Positions 1-9,314 of a DNA stretch of 64,000 bases are shown here, piece by piece. Each line of letters opens with the position of its first letter. Position 1 is the first letter of the stretch. The translations under genes were made by a program, and so were the position numbers. Source of the DNA: CAWDXG01 sp963822115 (GTDB lineage Bacteria; Myxococcota_A; Polyangia; Polyangiales; Polyangiaceae); assembly GCA_963822115.1 (NCBI GenBank), contig CAWGGM010000010.1:248001-312000 (forward strand), written 5' to 3'. Below the pieces are notes generated by a model. It saw only the letters and a program-made list of their open reading frames with translations. It was not told the origin of the DNA and ran no database searches.

Positions 1-1
1 G

Positions 2-67
2 CACGGCGCCATGGTCAGCGAGGATCCCGCCGCGATGATCCGCACAGCGGCGGCGACGCTGCGCTGA
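2..67 (+). CDS. C-terminal end of an upstream gene (partial)
   Basis: An open frame enters from the left edge and ends at TGA 65-67. The visible residues are HGAMVSEDPAAMIRTAAATL followed by R. This resembles the last helix of alpha/beta-hydrolases, where a catalytic-His loop is followed by an EDP motif and a terminal helix. That assignment is inference from about 22 residues only. The 168 bases up to the next gene show nothing clear. Confidence 0.35.
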   Translation, partial: HGAMVSEDPAAMIRTAAATLR

Positions 68-235
68 CGCACGGAGTTGTTCGCGACAGGGCGCCCGAAT
101 CGCTTGCGGACTCTGGCGTTCCAGCTAGACTGCAGTCCTTCGCTCCAGGGACGATGCCCCGGTGTGATGTGCGGGAGCTTCTTCCGCACCCTCCAGAGGC
201 GAGCGGCCGGGAGCCAGCGCGTCGAGCGAGTTTAA

Positions 236-592
236 ATGAAAGACAGACGCGTTGCCGTGTTCCACAAGTCGCTGGAAGAGCTGGTCGAGTCGCTCGACGC
301 CACGCTCCGCATCTCTTCCTGGGACCCGGCAGAAGCCCCACCGCTGCCGCTGGAGAACAGCGCTTCGCAGCTCATGGCGCGGCTCGGCGCCGCCGATCGG
401 CTTGCAGCCGGCGTATTCAACGGCAACTCCAGGGACGCCGTTCGCGTTGGCGAGCTCACCAACGCGATGCGCCGGCTTGGCACCGCCTATCTTGCGTATG
501 TGAAGGCGGGCGACTCCAGCCGCGACAAGGCGCGGCAGGAGCTGTCGCAGATGCTCGACGAAGTGCGTTCCGGCGTCGTCGACGACGCCTAG
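236..592 (+). CDS. Hypothetical small helical protein
   Basis: A 118-residue acidic, probably all-helical protein starting MKDRRVAVFHKSLEELV. It has no signal peptide, membrane segment or cysteine cluster. I recognise no family. It converges with the gene ending at 604, leaving only 11 bp between the two stop codons. Codon use is typical of the region and the only AT-rich stretch is the upstream gttaaatgaa-like start context, so I think it is real. Function unknown. Confidence 0.6.
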   Translation: MKDRRVAVFHKSLEELVESLDATLRISSWDPAEAPPLPLENSASQLMARLGAADRLAAGVFNGNSRDAVRVGELTNAMRRLGTAYLAYVKAGDSSRDKARQELSQMLDEVRSGVVDDA

Positions 593-603
593 AGCAGAGC
601 GCC

Positions 604-1578
604 CTACTTCGAAGCGGCTCGCTTCGAGCTGGCTCGCAGCGTCACCAGCATGAAGTCGTAGACGTCCATCAGGTCGCGCGGCTTCTCGCCGAGCTCGCCG
701 AGCCGGCCACGCACGAACTCCGCCACCGCAAGAGCGCGCCGATAGGCCGCCGCCGCTGGAAACTTCGGCAACGACAGGCCCGCCACAGTGCGCTTCGCCT
801 GCGTACGGAAGGTCGCAGGGCGGACCACGATGCACTCCTCCGGCGCGACCAGGGCCGGCAACGCCGTGGCGAGCTGCCACGTCGGCTGCTTGCCGAACTC
901 GACGTGGAACGCCGTGCAGAAATGTTCGAGCCGCGCACCGCGGTCGCCCGGTCCATGCAGAAGCTCGGCCGTCATCAGCGCCAGCGCCTGCTGGCCACGG
1001 GGCTCGAGAGCGCGCAGCGCCTTCAGCTCGGCGGAAGCGACGAGATCGGTGCGGCCGAGGACCGCCAGCATGCTTTCGAAGATGGCCCGGTACTCGTTGC
1101 CGGTCAGCCGCTTGTCGAGCATCACCGCGCCGAGCTCCTGCTGGGCTTCGGCGATGGCAGCGTCGCGGTGGGCGCCCAGTCGCCTCGATGCCGGCGAGCC
1201 GCGATGCGCCTCCACCCAGCCCGGATCCGAAAACCCCTCCGGGTACAGGGCGTGGAAACGCTCGATCTGCTCCTCGAACGACAGTGGCGAGGTCGACTTG
1301 CGCCGCGCAGGCTGCGTGACCGCCCCGACCTGGGCGCGCGCCGCGTCCAGCTCGGGCCGCAGCGTCTCGTACAGCGCCCGGGCGTCCTCGCTCGGGCACT
1401 CCACCTCGCGCATCATCGAGAAGAAATCCTGCACGAGCACGCGCAGTTGGCCGTTTTCGAAGACATAGCCGCGCTTGTCGCGGTGCTCCCAGGCCAGCAC
1501 GGCCAGGCCCCATTCGCGTCGCTTCTTGTGCTGGTAGACGGCGAGACCGCTGGGATTGTCGGATATTGCTTGGGTCAT
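604..1578 (-). CDS. Hypothetical protein, about 324 aa
   Basis: A soluble protein without signal peptide, starting MTQAISDNPSGLAVYQHKKR. I chose ATG 1578 because a purine-rich AAAGAGAA lies about ten bases upstream. An in-frame GTG at 1599 would add seven residues. The N-terminal part has an aromatic, basic segment (KKRREWGLAVLAWEHRDKRG), the middle is helical, and the C-terminus is Ala/Arg-rich. No family is recognised. The divergent neighbour at 1767 is a DUF4253 protein, so the two may share the 188-bp spacer as promoter region. Confidence 0.6.
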   Translation of the reverse strand: MTQAISDNPSGLAVYQHKKRREWGLAVLAWEHRDKRGYVFENGQLRVLVQDFFSMMREVECPSEDARALYETLRPELDAARAQVGAVTQPARRKSTSPLSFEEQIERFHALYPEGFSDPGWVEAHRGSPASRRLGAHRDAAIAEAQQELGAVMLDKRLTGNEYRAIFESMLAVLGRTDLVASAELKALRALEPRGQQALALMTAELLHGPGDRGARLEHFCTAFHVEFGKQPTWQLATALPALVAPEECIVVRPATFRTQAKRTVAGLSLPKFPAAAAYRRALAVAEFVRGRLGELGEKPRDLMDVYDFMLVTLRASSKRAASK

Positions 1579-1766
1579 GCGATGATTCTCTTTCGCCACG
1601 TGACAGCGCCGAATGCTTCGTCATGCGCGCCGCTTGCGCGCGACGGGAACAGCACTGCGTCGCCAACGTGCACGGTCCTGCAAACCGAACTCCGGAGCGA
1701 CCCGGTAGTTCTAGCACCGAATCGCCGCCACGACGAGCGCCGGTGCCAGTGATATGACCCCTATCC

Positions 1767-2660
1767 ATGGCCGAAAGCGGATATCGGGCCCGCCTACCCG
1801 GCACGCTGCCAGCAACCTCGCGCGTGATCCTGGGCGGCGCCCGCCTGCCGCCCGGACGGCTGGTCGCGCCCGATCCCGAGTTCACCCGCGCCGGGCCGGC
1901 CGGGCCGGTGCTGTGGGTCACCGAGCAGCCGGTGCACCATCCGGGGACGATCTGGAAGAAGATCGCGGCGGGCTTCTCGAGCCACGGGCTCTGGCCGCTG
2001 GTCCTGCCATCGGTAGGCGGGGGCGACGATCCGCGCCCGTGGCTCGCCGGCGAGCTCGACCCCGCGCTTTCCACCAGCCCCGATGCACACGACGCCGAGC
2101 AGGTGCTGGCACGCTGGTGGCGCCAGGCCACGGATCCGCGCGCGCTCGAAGACGAGGACGACAGCCCGGAAGAAGCCGACGACGCGGACGCCGCCGCGCT
2201 CGACGCGGAACGGACCGAGCTGATCCAGGCGCTCGCACCGTTCGAGCGTGACTTTCCCGGCCTGGCCAGCGCCGCCAGCGCGACGGGCGATCAGGACGCG
2301 CCAGCCAGCGTGGCCGCCGGCGCCAACGGACGGCTCGGACTGGTTGCCGTCGCCCGCCCTGCCGACGCGCTGGCCTGGCTGGGCTGGACCGGACCGGCCA
2401 ACCACTTCGCTGACATGGGCATGCTCGGCGCGGTGCTGCGCTCCTGGGAAGACCGCTTCGGCGCCTACCTGATCGGCGTCGGCTTCGACACGCTGCTGCT
2501 CGGCGTCGAGCGCCCAGCGCGCGACGCCAGGTCCGCGCTCGCCATCGCCGCCGAGCACTTCGCCGTCTGTCCCGACATCGTCTTCCAGGGCGCCGGCACG
2601 CTGGGCGACTACGCCGCCATGCTGGTGGATGAGCCGGGCTGGGCGCTGTGGTGGGATTGA
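1767..2660 (+). CDS. DUF4253 domain protein
   Basis: A 297-residue protein whose C-terminal third matches what I know of DUF4253: a VLRSWEDRFGAYLIGVGFDT segment, then LLLGVERP, AAEHFAVCPDIV and a terminal WALWWD. The middle carries an acidic low-complexity linker (EDEDDSPEEADDADAAALD) that is probably disordered. DUF4253 proteins are cytoplasmic, of unknown biochemical role, and sometimes associated with polymorphic-toxin or SMI1/KNR4-like immunity contexts. No toxin is adjacent here. The gene is convergent with the lipoprotein gene ending at 2686. Confidence 0.8.
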   Translation: MAESGYRARLPGTLPATSRVILGGARLPPGRLVAPDPEFTRAGPAGPVLWVTEQPVHHPGTIWKKIAAGFSSHGLWPLVLPSVGGGDDPRPWLAGELDPALSTSPDAHDAEQVLARWWRQATDPRALEDEDDSPEEADDADAAALDAERTELIQALAPFERDFPGLASAASATGDQDAPASVAAGANGRLGLVAVARPADALAWLGWTGPANHFADMGMLGAVLRSWEDRFGAYLIGVGFDTLLLGVERPARDARSALAIAAEHFAVCPDIVFQGAGTLGDYAAMLVDEPGWALWWD

Positions 2661-2685
2661 AGCGCGGCGCGGCGGAACTGACGGC

Positions 2686-4017
2686 TCAGTTCGCCTGGAC
2701 GCAATCGAGCCGCCGCGTCACGACGACGGGTGACCCAGTACTCGCATCCGCCTCCCACGACACGAGCAGATAGTCGCCCGATGGTGCGCCGAGCAGCGAC
2801 AGCGGCCCGGTGGGAAGTTCGTTCGCGGGGTCGGGGTGGATCAGGAAATCCAGATGCGGCGAGTTGACCGAGTCGGCGTTGAACAGCGCCACCCGGATCA
2901 CCGGCTTCGACGGGTCGCCTTCCACGTAGGCGAGCGCGAGGTCGTCGGCAACGCGATCCACGGCGAACGGCGTGCCCGGCGCCACGGCCGCGAAGATGTT
3001 CGGCAACGTCACCAGATTGCCCTGCTGATCGAAACGCGCGGCAAACAGCTGGTTCTTCACGTGCCAGACCAGCCAAGCGCCGTCGCTGCGCGCGACCATC
3101 GACAGCGCGCTCACGGCGCCCTGGGCCGGCGGCTCGACCACGCTCTTGACACTGTTGTCGTCGCTCACGCGTACGACCTGGATGCGCGTCGGCGGTCCCT
3201 CGCCGTATCCGTCCAGCGGGCAGGAGCCGAAGTCGAGGCTGCTGCTCATTGCGACCAGGTAGTGGTCGCCCGCGCGCACCGCGTCCGCTGAAACAGGCGC
3301 GGTGGCGCAGCCGCTGTCCGCCAGCACGGGCGTGCCGAGGTCGGGCGTGCGACCGAAATGCGCCGTGTGCCCATTCGAATGACGCCTGAAGCCAACGAGA
3401 TAGTCGCTGTCGCCGCGTGCGATGAACAGCGGCGCGTCGCTGCCGCCGCCCAGCTGCTTGGTAGCTGCAAGCAACTGTCCGGGCGTCGCCTGCGTCGAGA
3501 CAACCATGCCAGCGGGATTTCCATTCGCGACGGTCTGGCTGACGAGTGCGAAGTGATCGCCCGGGGCCGTCGCGAGCTCGAAGTAGAAGCCGCTCGGAGC
3601 GAACAGTAGCTTACTCTGACCCAGGCTGGTCTTCGGCCAACCGCCCCAGGCGTCGAAGCCCACCTGTCCGAGCTGCACGCCCTCCTGGTAGACGAGGCTC
3701 ACGCGCTCTGCGTCGGCGCTCGACAGCACGAGCTCTGGCCAGCGCTCGTCTCCGACGGGTGCATCGAAGCGCCGCGAGCCGCGATCGACGAAGCCGAAGC
3801 AGGTGCTGCCGGTGGCGTACAGGTATCCACCGCTGCCACCGCTGCCACCTGTACCGGACGTGCCGGCGCTGCCGCCGCTCGCCGTCGTCCCGGCGCCACC
3901 GCCCGCTCCCGACGCGCCGCCCGTTGCCGTCACCAGCGTCGCGCCGGACAGATCGAACAGCGGCGTGCGCGAGCAGCCCGCAACAAGTACCAATCCCACC
4001 CAGGCCCAGCGACGCAT
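2686..4017 (-). CDS. Secreted lipoprotein, probable beta-propeller
   Basis: Starts MRRWAWVGLVLVAGCS, a signal peptide with a good lipobox (VAGC), so it should be an outer-membrane or periplasmic lipoprotein of about 443 residues. After the lipid-anchored Cys comes a Gly/Ser/Thr linker (residues about 25-75) typical of myxobacterial lipoproteins. The body has repeating beta-rich segments with aromatic and Asp residues and scattered Cys, which looks like a propeller or a family of WD-like blades, but I recognise no named domain. The longer open frame upstream of 4017 has Arg-rich nonsense composition and is not coding. Confidence 0.7.
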   Translation of the reverse strand: MRRWAWVGLVLVAGCSRTPLFDLSGATLVTATGGASGAGGGAGTTASGGSAGTSGTGGSGGSGGYLYATGSTCFGFVDRGSRRFDAPVGDERWPELVLSSADAERVSLVYQEGVQLGQVGFDAWGGWPKTSLGQSKLLFAPSGFYFELATAPGDHFALVSQTVANGNPAGMVVSTQATPGQLLAATKQLGGGSDAPLFIARGDSDYLVGFRRHSNGHTAHFGRTPDLGTPVLADSGCATAPVSADAVRAGDHYLVAMSSSLDFGSCPLDGYGEGPPTRIQVVRVSDDNSVKSVVEPPAQGAVSALSMVARSDGAWLVWHVKNQLFAARFDQQGNLVTLPNIFAAVAPGTPFAVDRVADDLALAYVEGDPSKPVIRVALFNADSVNSPHLDFLIHPDPANELPTGPLSLLGAPSGDYLLVSWEADASTGSPVVVTRRLDCVQAN

Positions 4018-4057
4018 CGTGCCGCCAGAGTATCGCAGTCCCGGTGCGGCGTCGCCG

Positions 4058-5515
4058 CTAGTGCACGATATCCACCCGGAACAGCGCGTGTCCCGTCGTC
4101 TTCGCACCCCGCTTGAACGACAGCACGAGCTGGCCCCCGCGGCGCGCAGCCTTGAAGCCGAGCGTCGCGCTGCCGATGGAATCGTCGAGCGCGACGTCCC
4201 GGTCGATCGCGATGATGTGCAGCGGTGCGCCCGGCGTGATCTCGAACGGATCGGGCGCCGCAACGTCCGGCGTGGCCCGATACAGGTTGTTGCCCGAAAA
4301 CAGCCGCGTGCGCTGTCCGTCATGCTCGACGACGATCTCCGGATCGGGCGCGCCGCCGAACGCGTCCCAGCTGTTGCCGTGCGGATCGGTGCGGTCGATG
4401 TCGAACGACAAGAGCGTCAGCCGCACGACCTCCGAGCGCGCGTTGCCTTTGCCTGGCTGTCCATCGCGCACGCAGAGCGCGAGCAGCGCCCGCGGCGCGT
4501 GCGTCGCCGTGACGAGATACCAGGGACACAGCGCCTGCACCGCCGTGCTCGCCGCGCCGGCGACCCAGCTCCCACGCTGGAACACCGCCCGCGCTGGCAG
4601 CGCCGGCGCGTCGCCGCGCGCCACACCGTTGAAGGCCAGCTGCAGATCGCGCGCGCACACCAGCGCGTAGCTGACGCTGTCGCCGCTCTCGAGCCGCGCG
4701 TCGATGCGCGTCTTCTGCGGCGGGAACGGTCCGTCCACCGCCAGCCCGCCCGGAGATAGCTCCACGCGCTCGTTGGCGAGCCAGGGCGCGCCGTCGCTGA
4801 AAGGCCTGAGCGGCGCCTGTCCGCTCGCCAGCTGCCCGGGCAGCAGATCGATCTGGTCGCCGTGCGCGACGTCGACCGTCAGCGTCATGCCCGCACCGAG
4901 CCGTTTCCTGAACAGCGCCTCGCCCTCGGCAGCGACCTCGCCCGGAGCCATCGCGCGTGCCACCGGCAAGGCCAGCCACGACAGGATGCTCCGCGCGTGC
5001 AGATCCAGCTCGCCCAGCGGGCGCAGCCGCACACGCGCCGCGTCGGTGGGCGAAAACCAGATGGACGCCAGCCGCGCCCGCGGGTCGTAGCCGATGTCGA
5101 GCGCGCCCTGCAGGGACGCGTCCACGTCGAAGTAGACGTACTGGTGCAGCGCGTAGCCGCTCTGTGCCCGGTCGACGCGGTACCACGCCGGACCGGACAG
5201 CTGGAGACGCAGCGTGTCGCCCGCGCGCTTCACCGCGCAGGCACGGATCCACCAGCGCCCGACCAGCGGCGTGCTGCCCGCGGCCGCGCCTTTCGCGCCG
5301 TGCTCCGCGGGCAACCCGATGAAGCGGTCCTGCAGGCGCTTGCAGGTCGCGTCGCTCGCCGCAGCGTCCAGCACCAGCTTGCGCAGATCCGCGTCGGCCG
5401 CGGCCGAGCGCGCCGGCGGCGGAGTACGCGGCGCACTGCCCGCGCAGCCGCCCAGCGCCGCCAGCATCGCCAACGCGCCGAGGGTCCGGCCAGGCAACAC
5501 GCAAACCCTGCTCAC
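4058..5515 (-). CDS. Hypothetical lipoprotein, about 485 aa
   Basis: Starts MSRVCVLPGRTLGALAMLAALGGCAGS, a signal peptide with lipobox LGGC. The mature protein is mixed alpha/beta with no recognisable family. It contains several Cys residues, possibly disulfide-bonded in the periplasm, and repeated short acidic beta strands (YFDVDASLQGALDIGY). The gene lies 40 bp upstream of the 4017 lipoprotein on the same strand and may be cotranscribed with it. Function unknown. Confidence 0.65.
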   Translation of the reverse strand: MSRVCVLPGRTLGALAMLAALGGCAGSAPRTPPPARSAAADADLRKLVLDAAASDATCKRLQDRFIGLPAEHGAKGAAAGSTPLVGRWWIRACAVKRAGDTLRLQLSGPAWYRVDRAQSGYALHQYVYFDVDASLQGALDIGYDPRARLASIWFSPTDAARVRLRPLGELDLHARSILSWLALPVARAMAPGEVAAEGEALFRKRLGAGMTLTVDVAHGDQIDLLPGQLASGQAPLRPFSDGAPWLANERVELSPGGLAVDGPFPPQKTRIDARLESGDSVSYALVCARDLQLAFNGVARGDAPALPARAVFQRGSWVAGAASTAVQALCPWYLVTATHAPRALLALCVRDGQPGKGNARSEVVRLTLLSFDIDRTDPHGNSWDAFGGAPDPEIVVEHDGQRTRLFSGNNLYRATPDVAAPDPFEITPGAPLHIIAIDRDVALDDSIGSATLGFKAARRGGQLVLSFKRGAKTTGHALFRVDIVH

Positions 5516-5603
5516 TCGCGCGACAACCTAGCATTGTGCCGGCGCCCTCGCCTGTCGCACGTCGTGGCGCGCCCGGGCCGGCACGTGCGACGGCCAGACC
5601 GGG

Positions 5604-6557
5604 CTACGCGCGTCCGTTGCCCGCGCTCGCGCCGTTCGCGCGCGACGCGCCGTTTGCGCCGGAAGCGCGCGGCGCCGAGGCCAGAGGGCGCGCCGCTGGC
5701 CCTTGCGACGCCCGCTGGGCCAGGTGCCGCCGCATGCGCTCGAGCGTCCTGGCCGCCAGCGCCATGCCCAGCGCCGGCGAGAGCCGATCGACGTACCAGA
5801 GCGCCTTCCACCAGCGCGGCACGATGATGATCGCCTCGTTGTCGAACACCCGCCCGAGCGCCCCGCGCGCGAACTCGTCCGCCTGCATCGGACGGAACTG
5901 CTCCCACCAGCTCCGGACCCGGGCCTCGTCGTTGCCCGGCGTGTTCAGGCGCCCGTAGCGCCCCCCGGTGAGGATGGGCGTGCGGATCACGCCGGGACAC
6001 AGCGCCGACACCCTCACGCCGTGGCGCTTCGCCTCCACGCGCAGCACCTTGGAGAGCGCCACGACAGCATGCTTGGCGACGGTGTAGCTCGCCTGGCTCG
6101 GTGCCGGGATAAGTCCGGCGATCGAGGCGGTGTTGACGATGTGGCCGCTGTGCTGCCGCTGCATGTGCGGATACACCGCCTGGATGCCGTAGGCTACGCC
6201 GCGCAGATCCACGTCGAGCACGTCGTCCCAGTCCGCGCGGCTGTAGCTGTCGACCTCGCCGCCCACGCCGATGCCGGCGTTGTTGAACAGGTAGTCGATG
6301 CGGCCCGTGCGCTTCACCGTCTCGTCCGCCAGGCGCTGGAACGCCTCGGCATCGCGCACGTCCAGCTCGGCCGGCGTCGCGCGGCCGCCCGCGTCGCGAA
6401 TTGCGGCGGCGCCTTGCTCGGCCAGCTCCAGCTGCCGATCGGCCAGCACCACCTCGAGCCCGCGCCGCGCCAGTTCTTTCGAGAGCGAAAGCCCGATCCC
6501 CGACGCCCCGCCGGTGATGATCGCGACTCCGCCCGCCCCAGCCTGCTGCTCCGCCAT
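5604..6557 (-). CDS. Short-chain dehydrogenase/reductase
   Basis: A 317-residue classical SDR, an NAD(P)-dependent oxidoreductase. The Rossmann motif TGGASGIG sits near residue 16, the NNAGIG motif follows, and the active site shows a Ser in NTASIAG and the YxxxK signature as SYTVAK. The start at ATG 6557 has an AAGGGGAGG ribosome site immediately upstream, which decides it over longer frames. The C-terminal ~45 residues are Ala/Gly/Asn-rich and extend beyond the catalytic fold. A segment WWKALWYVDRLSPALGMALA before them could associate with membrane. Substrate cannot be predicted. Confidence 0.9.
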   Translation of the reverse strand: MAEQQAGAGGVAIITGGASGIGLSLSKELARRGLEVVLADRQLELAEQGAAAIRDAGGRATPAELDVRDAEAFQRLADETVKRTGRIDYLFNNAGIGVGGEVDSYSRADWDDVLDVDLRGVAYGIQAVYPHMQRQHSGHIVNTASIAGLIPAPSQASYTVAKHAVVALSKVLRVEAKRHGVRVSALCPGVIRTPILTGGRYGRLNTPGNDEARVRSWWEQFRPMQADEFARGALGRVFDNEAIIIVPRWWKALWYVDRLSPALGMALAARTLERMRRHLAQRASQGPAARPLASAPRASGANGASRANGASAGNGRA

Positions 6558-6650
6558 GTGCCCCTCCCCTTGCAGACCGCATACATGGGTCGGCGATGCG
6601 GCAGATTCAAGGCCCGGCGCGCACGCCACAAGCGGGCGACCTTGGAGTCG

Positions 6651-6670
6651 CGCTGCCCACGTGGGCAGCG
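6651..6670. repeat. Perfect 20-bp palindrome CGCTGCCCACGTGGGCAGCG
   Basis: The sequence equals its own reverse complement. It lies 93 bp upstream of the SDR start in the spacer between the divergent SDR and HNH genes. The core TGCCCACGTGGGCA recurs at 7875-7888 inside the HNH gene and as GCCCACGTGGGC at 8966-8977. It is either an operator of the SDR or, more likely because of the recurrences, a dispersed genome-wide palindrome. Confidence 0.7.
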
Positions 6671-6984
6671 AGGTGCACCGCGGCCGCACGGTGCGGCGCT
6701 CGATCCACGCGGTGCCGTGCGTCCATACGCTAGAGCAGTGCGAGCCAGGTCACTTTGCTCTGACAAGACCTCACTTTGTCCTTGACGACATCTGGCGCGA
6801 TGGCGCGCGCCAACTCGCCGCTCGACCGCGCAGAGCTCCGCGCCGTGCCCGGGCGCCGCGCAGACAGCGTCGTGGCACGAAGACGACTCTGCACTCGACC
6901 CGACTCCCGATCGCGCCCCAGCGCGCTGCCAGTGCAGCCTCGAAACCCCATGCTATGCACGATCATCACCAGGGAGGGAATGCC

Positions 6985-8127
6985 ATGACGGAAACCTGGC
7001 GACGCGCACACGACGCGCTTCTGCGCATCGCCAAGCAGCGCTCGGCGCTCGACCGTGAAGAGGGCCGCTGGCTGCTGGTTGCGTATCGCGAGCGCCCGCA
7101 CGAGCGGCTCGGCTTCGGCAGCTTCGTCGAGTACGTCGAGCGGCTGGTCCGCGGCCGAGAGCCCGGCGATCGTCCGGACGATCCTGCAAAAGACGAAGCC
7201 CGCCGCCACCGGCTCTCGTTCAACGTCTCCGCCAACACGCTCGCCACTTTCCGCGAAGCTGTCGCCGAGCTGCGACGCAGCTCCAGCGGCCCACTCGACG
7301 ACGACGCACTACTGCTGCTCATGGCGCGCCACCTCCTCGGCGGCCCCGCCGACGACGGGCGCGCGAGCTACCAGATCGCGCTCGGCGTCTGCGAGCGCTG
7401 CGGCGCCGGCCAGCAGCAGGCCAAAGGCGAGCCCATCCCGATCGCACCGGAAGTCGTCGAGATGGCCCGCTGCGACGCGCAACGCATGGAGCCTGGCAAG
7501 CGCGCCACGCAGAGCATCCCACCCGCCATCCGCCGCCAGGTGCTGCGCCGCCACCACGGCTGCTGCGCCGTGCCCGGCTGCCGGAACGCCGTCTTCCTCG
7601 ATCTGCACCACGTCGACCCGCGCGCCGAAGGCGGCAGCCACGATCCCGAACGCCTCGTCGTGCTCTGCTCCGCGCACCACCGCGCCGAGCACCGCGGCCG
7701 GCTCCTGATCGAAGGCAGCGCCTCCATGGGCTTCACCTTCCGCCACGCCGACGGCTCGCCGTACGGAACGCCAGTCTCGGCGCGCGAAGCCGACGCTACC
7801 AGCCGCGCCTTCCGCGCCCTCACCCGGCTCGGCTACAAGCAGCGCGAAGCGCGCCACGCCCTCGAGCAGGTGCGTGCCCACGTGGGCATGGGCGACGAGG
7901 CGCTGCTTCGTGCCGCACTGGGGAAACTCTCGCAGCCGGCGGTCATCGTCGCCGACTCGCGGCGGCTGCCCACCTGGGCGCGGGCCCGCTCCCCTGCTCG
8001 ACCGGCACGCAGCGCGATCCGGAGCGGCAGCGCGTTGCGCGCAGTCGCTGCACAGACCCTGGTGGAACGCGCAGCGAGCACCGGCGGGCGCCGCGGGCTG
8101 CGCACGCATCCACCCGGACTGCCGTGA
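6985..8127 (+). CDS. HNH endonuclease with RuvA C-terminal-like domain
   Basis: A 380-residue protein. The HNH zinc-finger nuclease core is at about residues 190-235: CAVPGC, then DLHHVDPRAEGG, then VVLCSAHHRAEH. The paired CxxC-like cysteines bind structural zinc and the HH...H residues are catalytic. Downstream, FRALTRLGYKQREARHAL matches the UBA-like RuvA C-terminal domain that many myxobacterial HNH proteins carry. The N-terminal helical region resembles that of DUF222/HNH proteins. ATG 6985 has AGGGAGGG upstream. Such proteins are multicopy and are suspected mobile or defence-related nucleases. The extreme C-terminus is Arg/Ala-rich and poorly conserved-looking. Confidence 0.85.
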   Translation: MTETWRRAHDALLRIAKQRSALDREEGRWLLVAYRERPHERLGFGSFVEYVERLVRGREPGDRPDDPAKDEARRHRLSFNVSANTLATFREAVAELRRSSSGPLDDDALLLLMARHLLGGPADDGRASYQIALGVCERCGAGQQQAKGEPIPIAPEVVEMARCDAQRMEPGKRATQSIPPAIRRQVLRRHHGCCAVPGCRNAVFLDLHHVDPRAEGGSHDPERLVVLCSAHHRAEHRGRLLIEGSASMGFTFRHADGSPYGTPVSAREADATSRAFRALTRLGYKQREARHALEQVRAHVGMGDEALLRAALGKLSQPAVIVADSRRLPTWARARSPARPARSAIRSGSALRAVAAQTLVERAASTGGRRGLRTHPPGLP

Positions 8128-8208
8128 TTCCGCCACGTTGCTCGTTCCGTTGCGTTTCGGGCGGCGGGCACGCGGTTTGCTCCGGTTTGCGGGCAGGAGG
8201 GACACATC

Positions 8209-8745
8209 ATGCGGGTTGCACCTGCCCCCCTCTGGCTGCGACGCGCCGCGCAGACCGTGCTGGTGACAGCGCTGCTGCAGACCACGCCGGGCTGCACGTT
8301 CGTCGGCGCCGGCATCGGCTCGCAGTACCCCAGGTACGAGACCGTGCCTGCCGAACGCCTCTCGGCGTTCCCACGGGGAAAGACCGTCGAAGTCGACGCC
8401 AAGCGCGTGACCTGGCAGCGCGCAGGCGTCACGCGCACGGTGGTGGCGCAGGGTCCGCTGCGCGGGAAGATCGTCAACAACTTCAGCGGCACGCTCGTGC
8501 TCGGCACCGACTCCGGCTGGAACGGCACGGTCGAACGCCAGGATGCGGTCGAGGTCCGGGTCCAGAAGGGAAGCTACGCGGGCGCCGGCGCCGCGGTCGG
8601 CATTCTCGTCGACCTCGCCATCCTGACGGCCGTCGCGGCCTCGGCGGCGGGCAGCTTTTCCATGCAGCCCTCAAGCAGCGGGAACCCACAGGCGAGCGGC
8701 GTGCGCGCCGGGCACTTTGCACTCCACGCGCTCCGGACCAGATAA
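8209..8745 (+). CDS. Small lipoprotein with internal membrane-like segment
   Basis: 178 residues starting MRVAPAPLWLRRAAQTVLVT, with a signal sequence ending in a TTPGC lipobox. A small beta domain follows (KGKTVEVDAKRVTWQRAG and similar), and a hydrophobic Ala/Gly stretch near residues 130-150 could be a second membrane-associated helix. I recognise no family. AGGAGGGACACATC precedes the ATG and is a good ribosome site. It is downstream of, but 80 bp from, the HNH gene. Confidence 0.65.
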   Translation: MRVAPAPLWLRRAAQTVLVTALLQTTPGCTFVGAGIGSQYPRYETVPAERLSAFPRGKTVEVDAKRVTWQRAGVTRTVVAQGPLRGKIVNNFSGTLVLGTDSGWNGTVERQDAVEVRVQKGSYAGAGAAVGILVDLAILTAVAASAAGSFSMQPSSSGNPQASGVRAGHFALHALRTR

Positions 8746-9314
8746 GGTCCGGAGCGCCGGGCGCATCGCCCCCACGTCGCGCCCGGCGTCCGGAGTAGAT
8801 TGTCGGTCGGGCGCGCTTCCCTCTCGCGCCCTCTGCCCCCTGGCAGCCTTCCCTGCAGCGACGGGGTCCAGCCAGTATCGGTCTCGCCGCTCGGTTTGGA
8901 AAGGCCCCACGCAACGAAATTCCGAGTCTGCCGGTCGCCGGCGTCCAGACGCAGGTGCCGGGCGCGCCCACGTGGGCACGCCCACGTCGGCACGCGCGCC
9001 GGAAAGTGCGCTGCGTCCGGCTGGATACGAGCACGGACATGCCGCGCCGCGCACGCCTACCTGGGCACAGGGACCGACACGTGCAACCGCGCGGGGAAGC
9101 GCGGGCGCGACGGGATGCGTGCGGCGGGACGCGTGCGACGGGGCAGTGCGTGCGGCCAGAAAATGCACCGCGCGTTGTACTTTCCACTTGACGACCTGCG
9201 GCGTGAACGCGTGTTCGAAGTCGCCGGTCGGCAGAACATTGGCCCGCGCTCCGCACCGCGCATCTGGGACAGCCGCAGCCGGGTAGCACGCAGAATGCGC
9301 TATCCTCACGGAAA
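8746..9314. other. Non-coding spacer with CCCACGTGGG-type palindromes
   Basis: About 570 bp in which I see no convincing gene. The segment 8960-9075 is dense in variants of the same word: GCCCACGTGGGC at 8966, CGCCCACGTCGGC just after it, and CGCCTACCTGGGCAC near 9055. Open frames here have shuffled Arg/Ala composition. The last 15 bases carry the start region of the next (broken) gene. Confidence 0.5.

Noticed and set aside
4018..4323. N-terminal extension of the 2686-4017 lipoprotein
   Set aside because: Arg/Ser/Cys-rich shuffled composition; the ATG at 4017 gives a clean lipoprotein leader.
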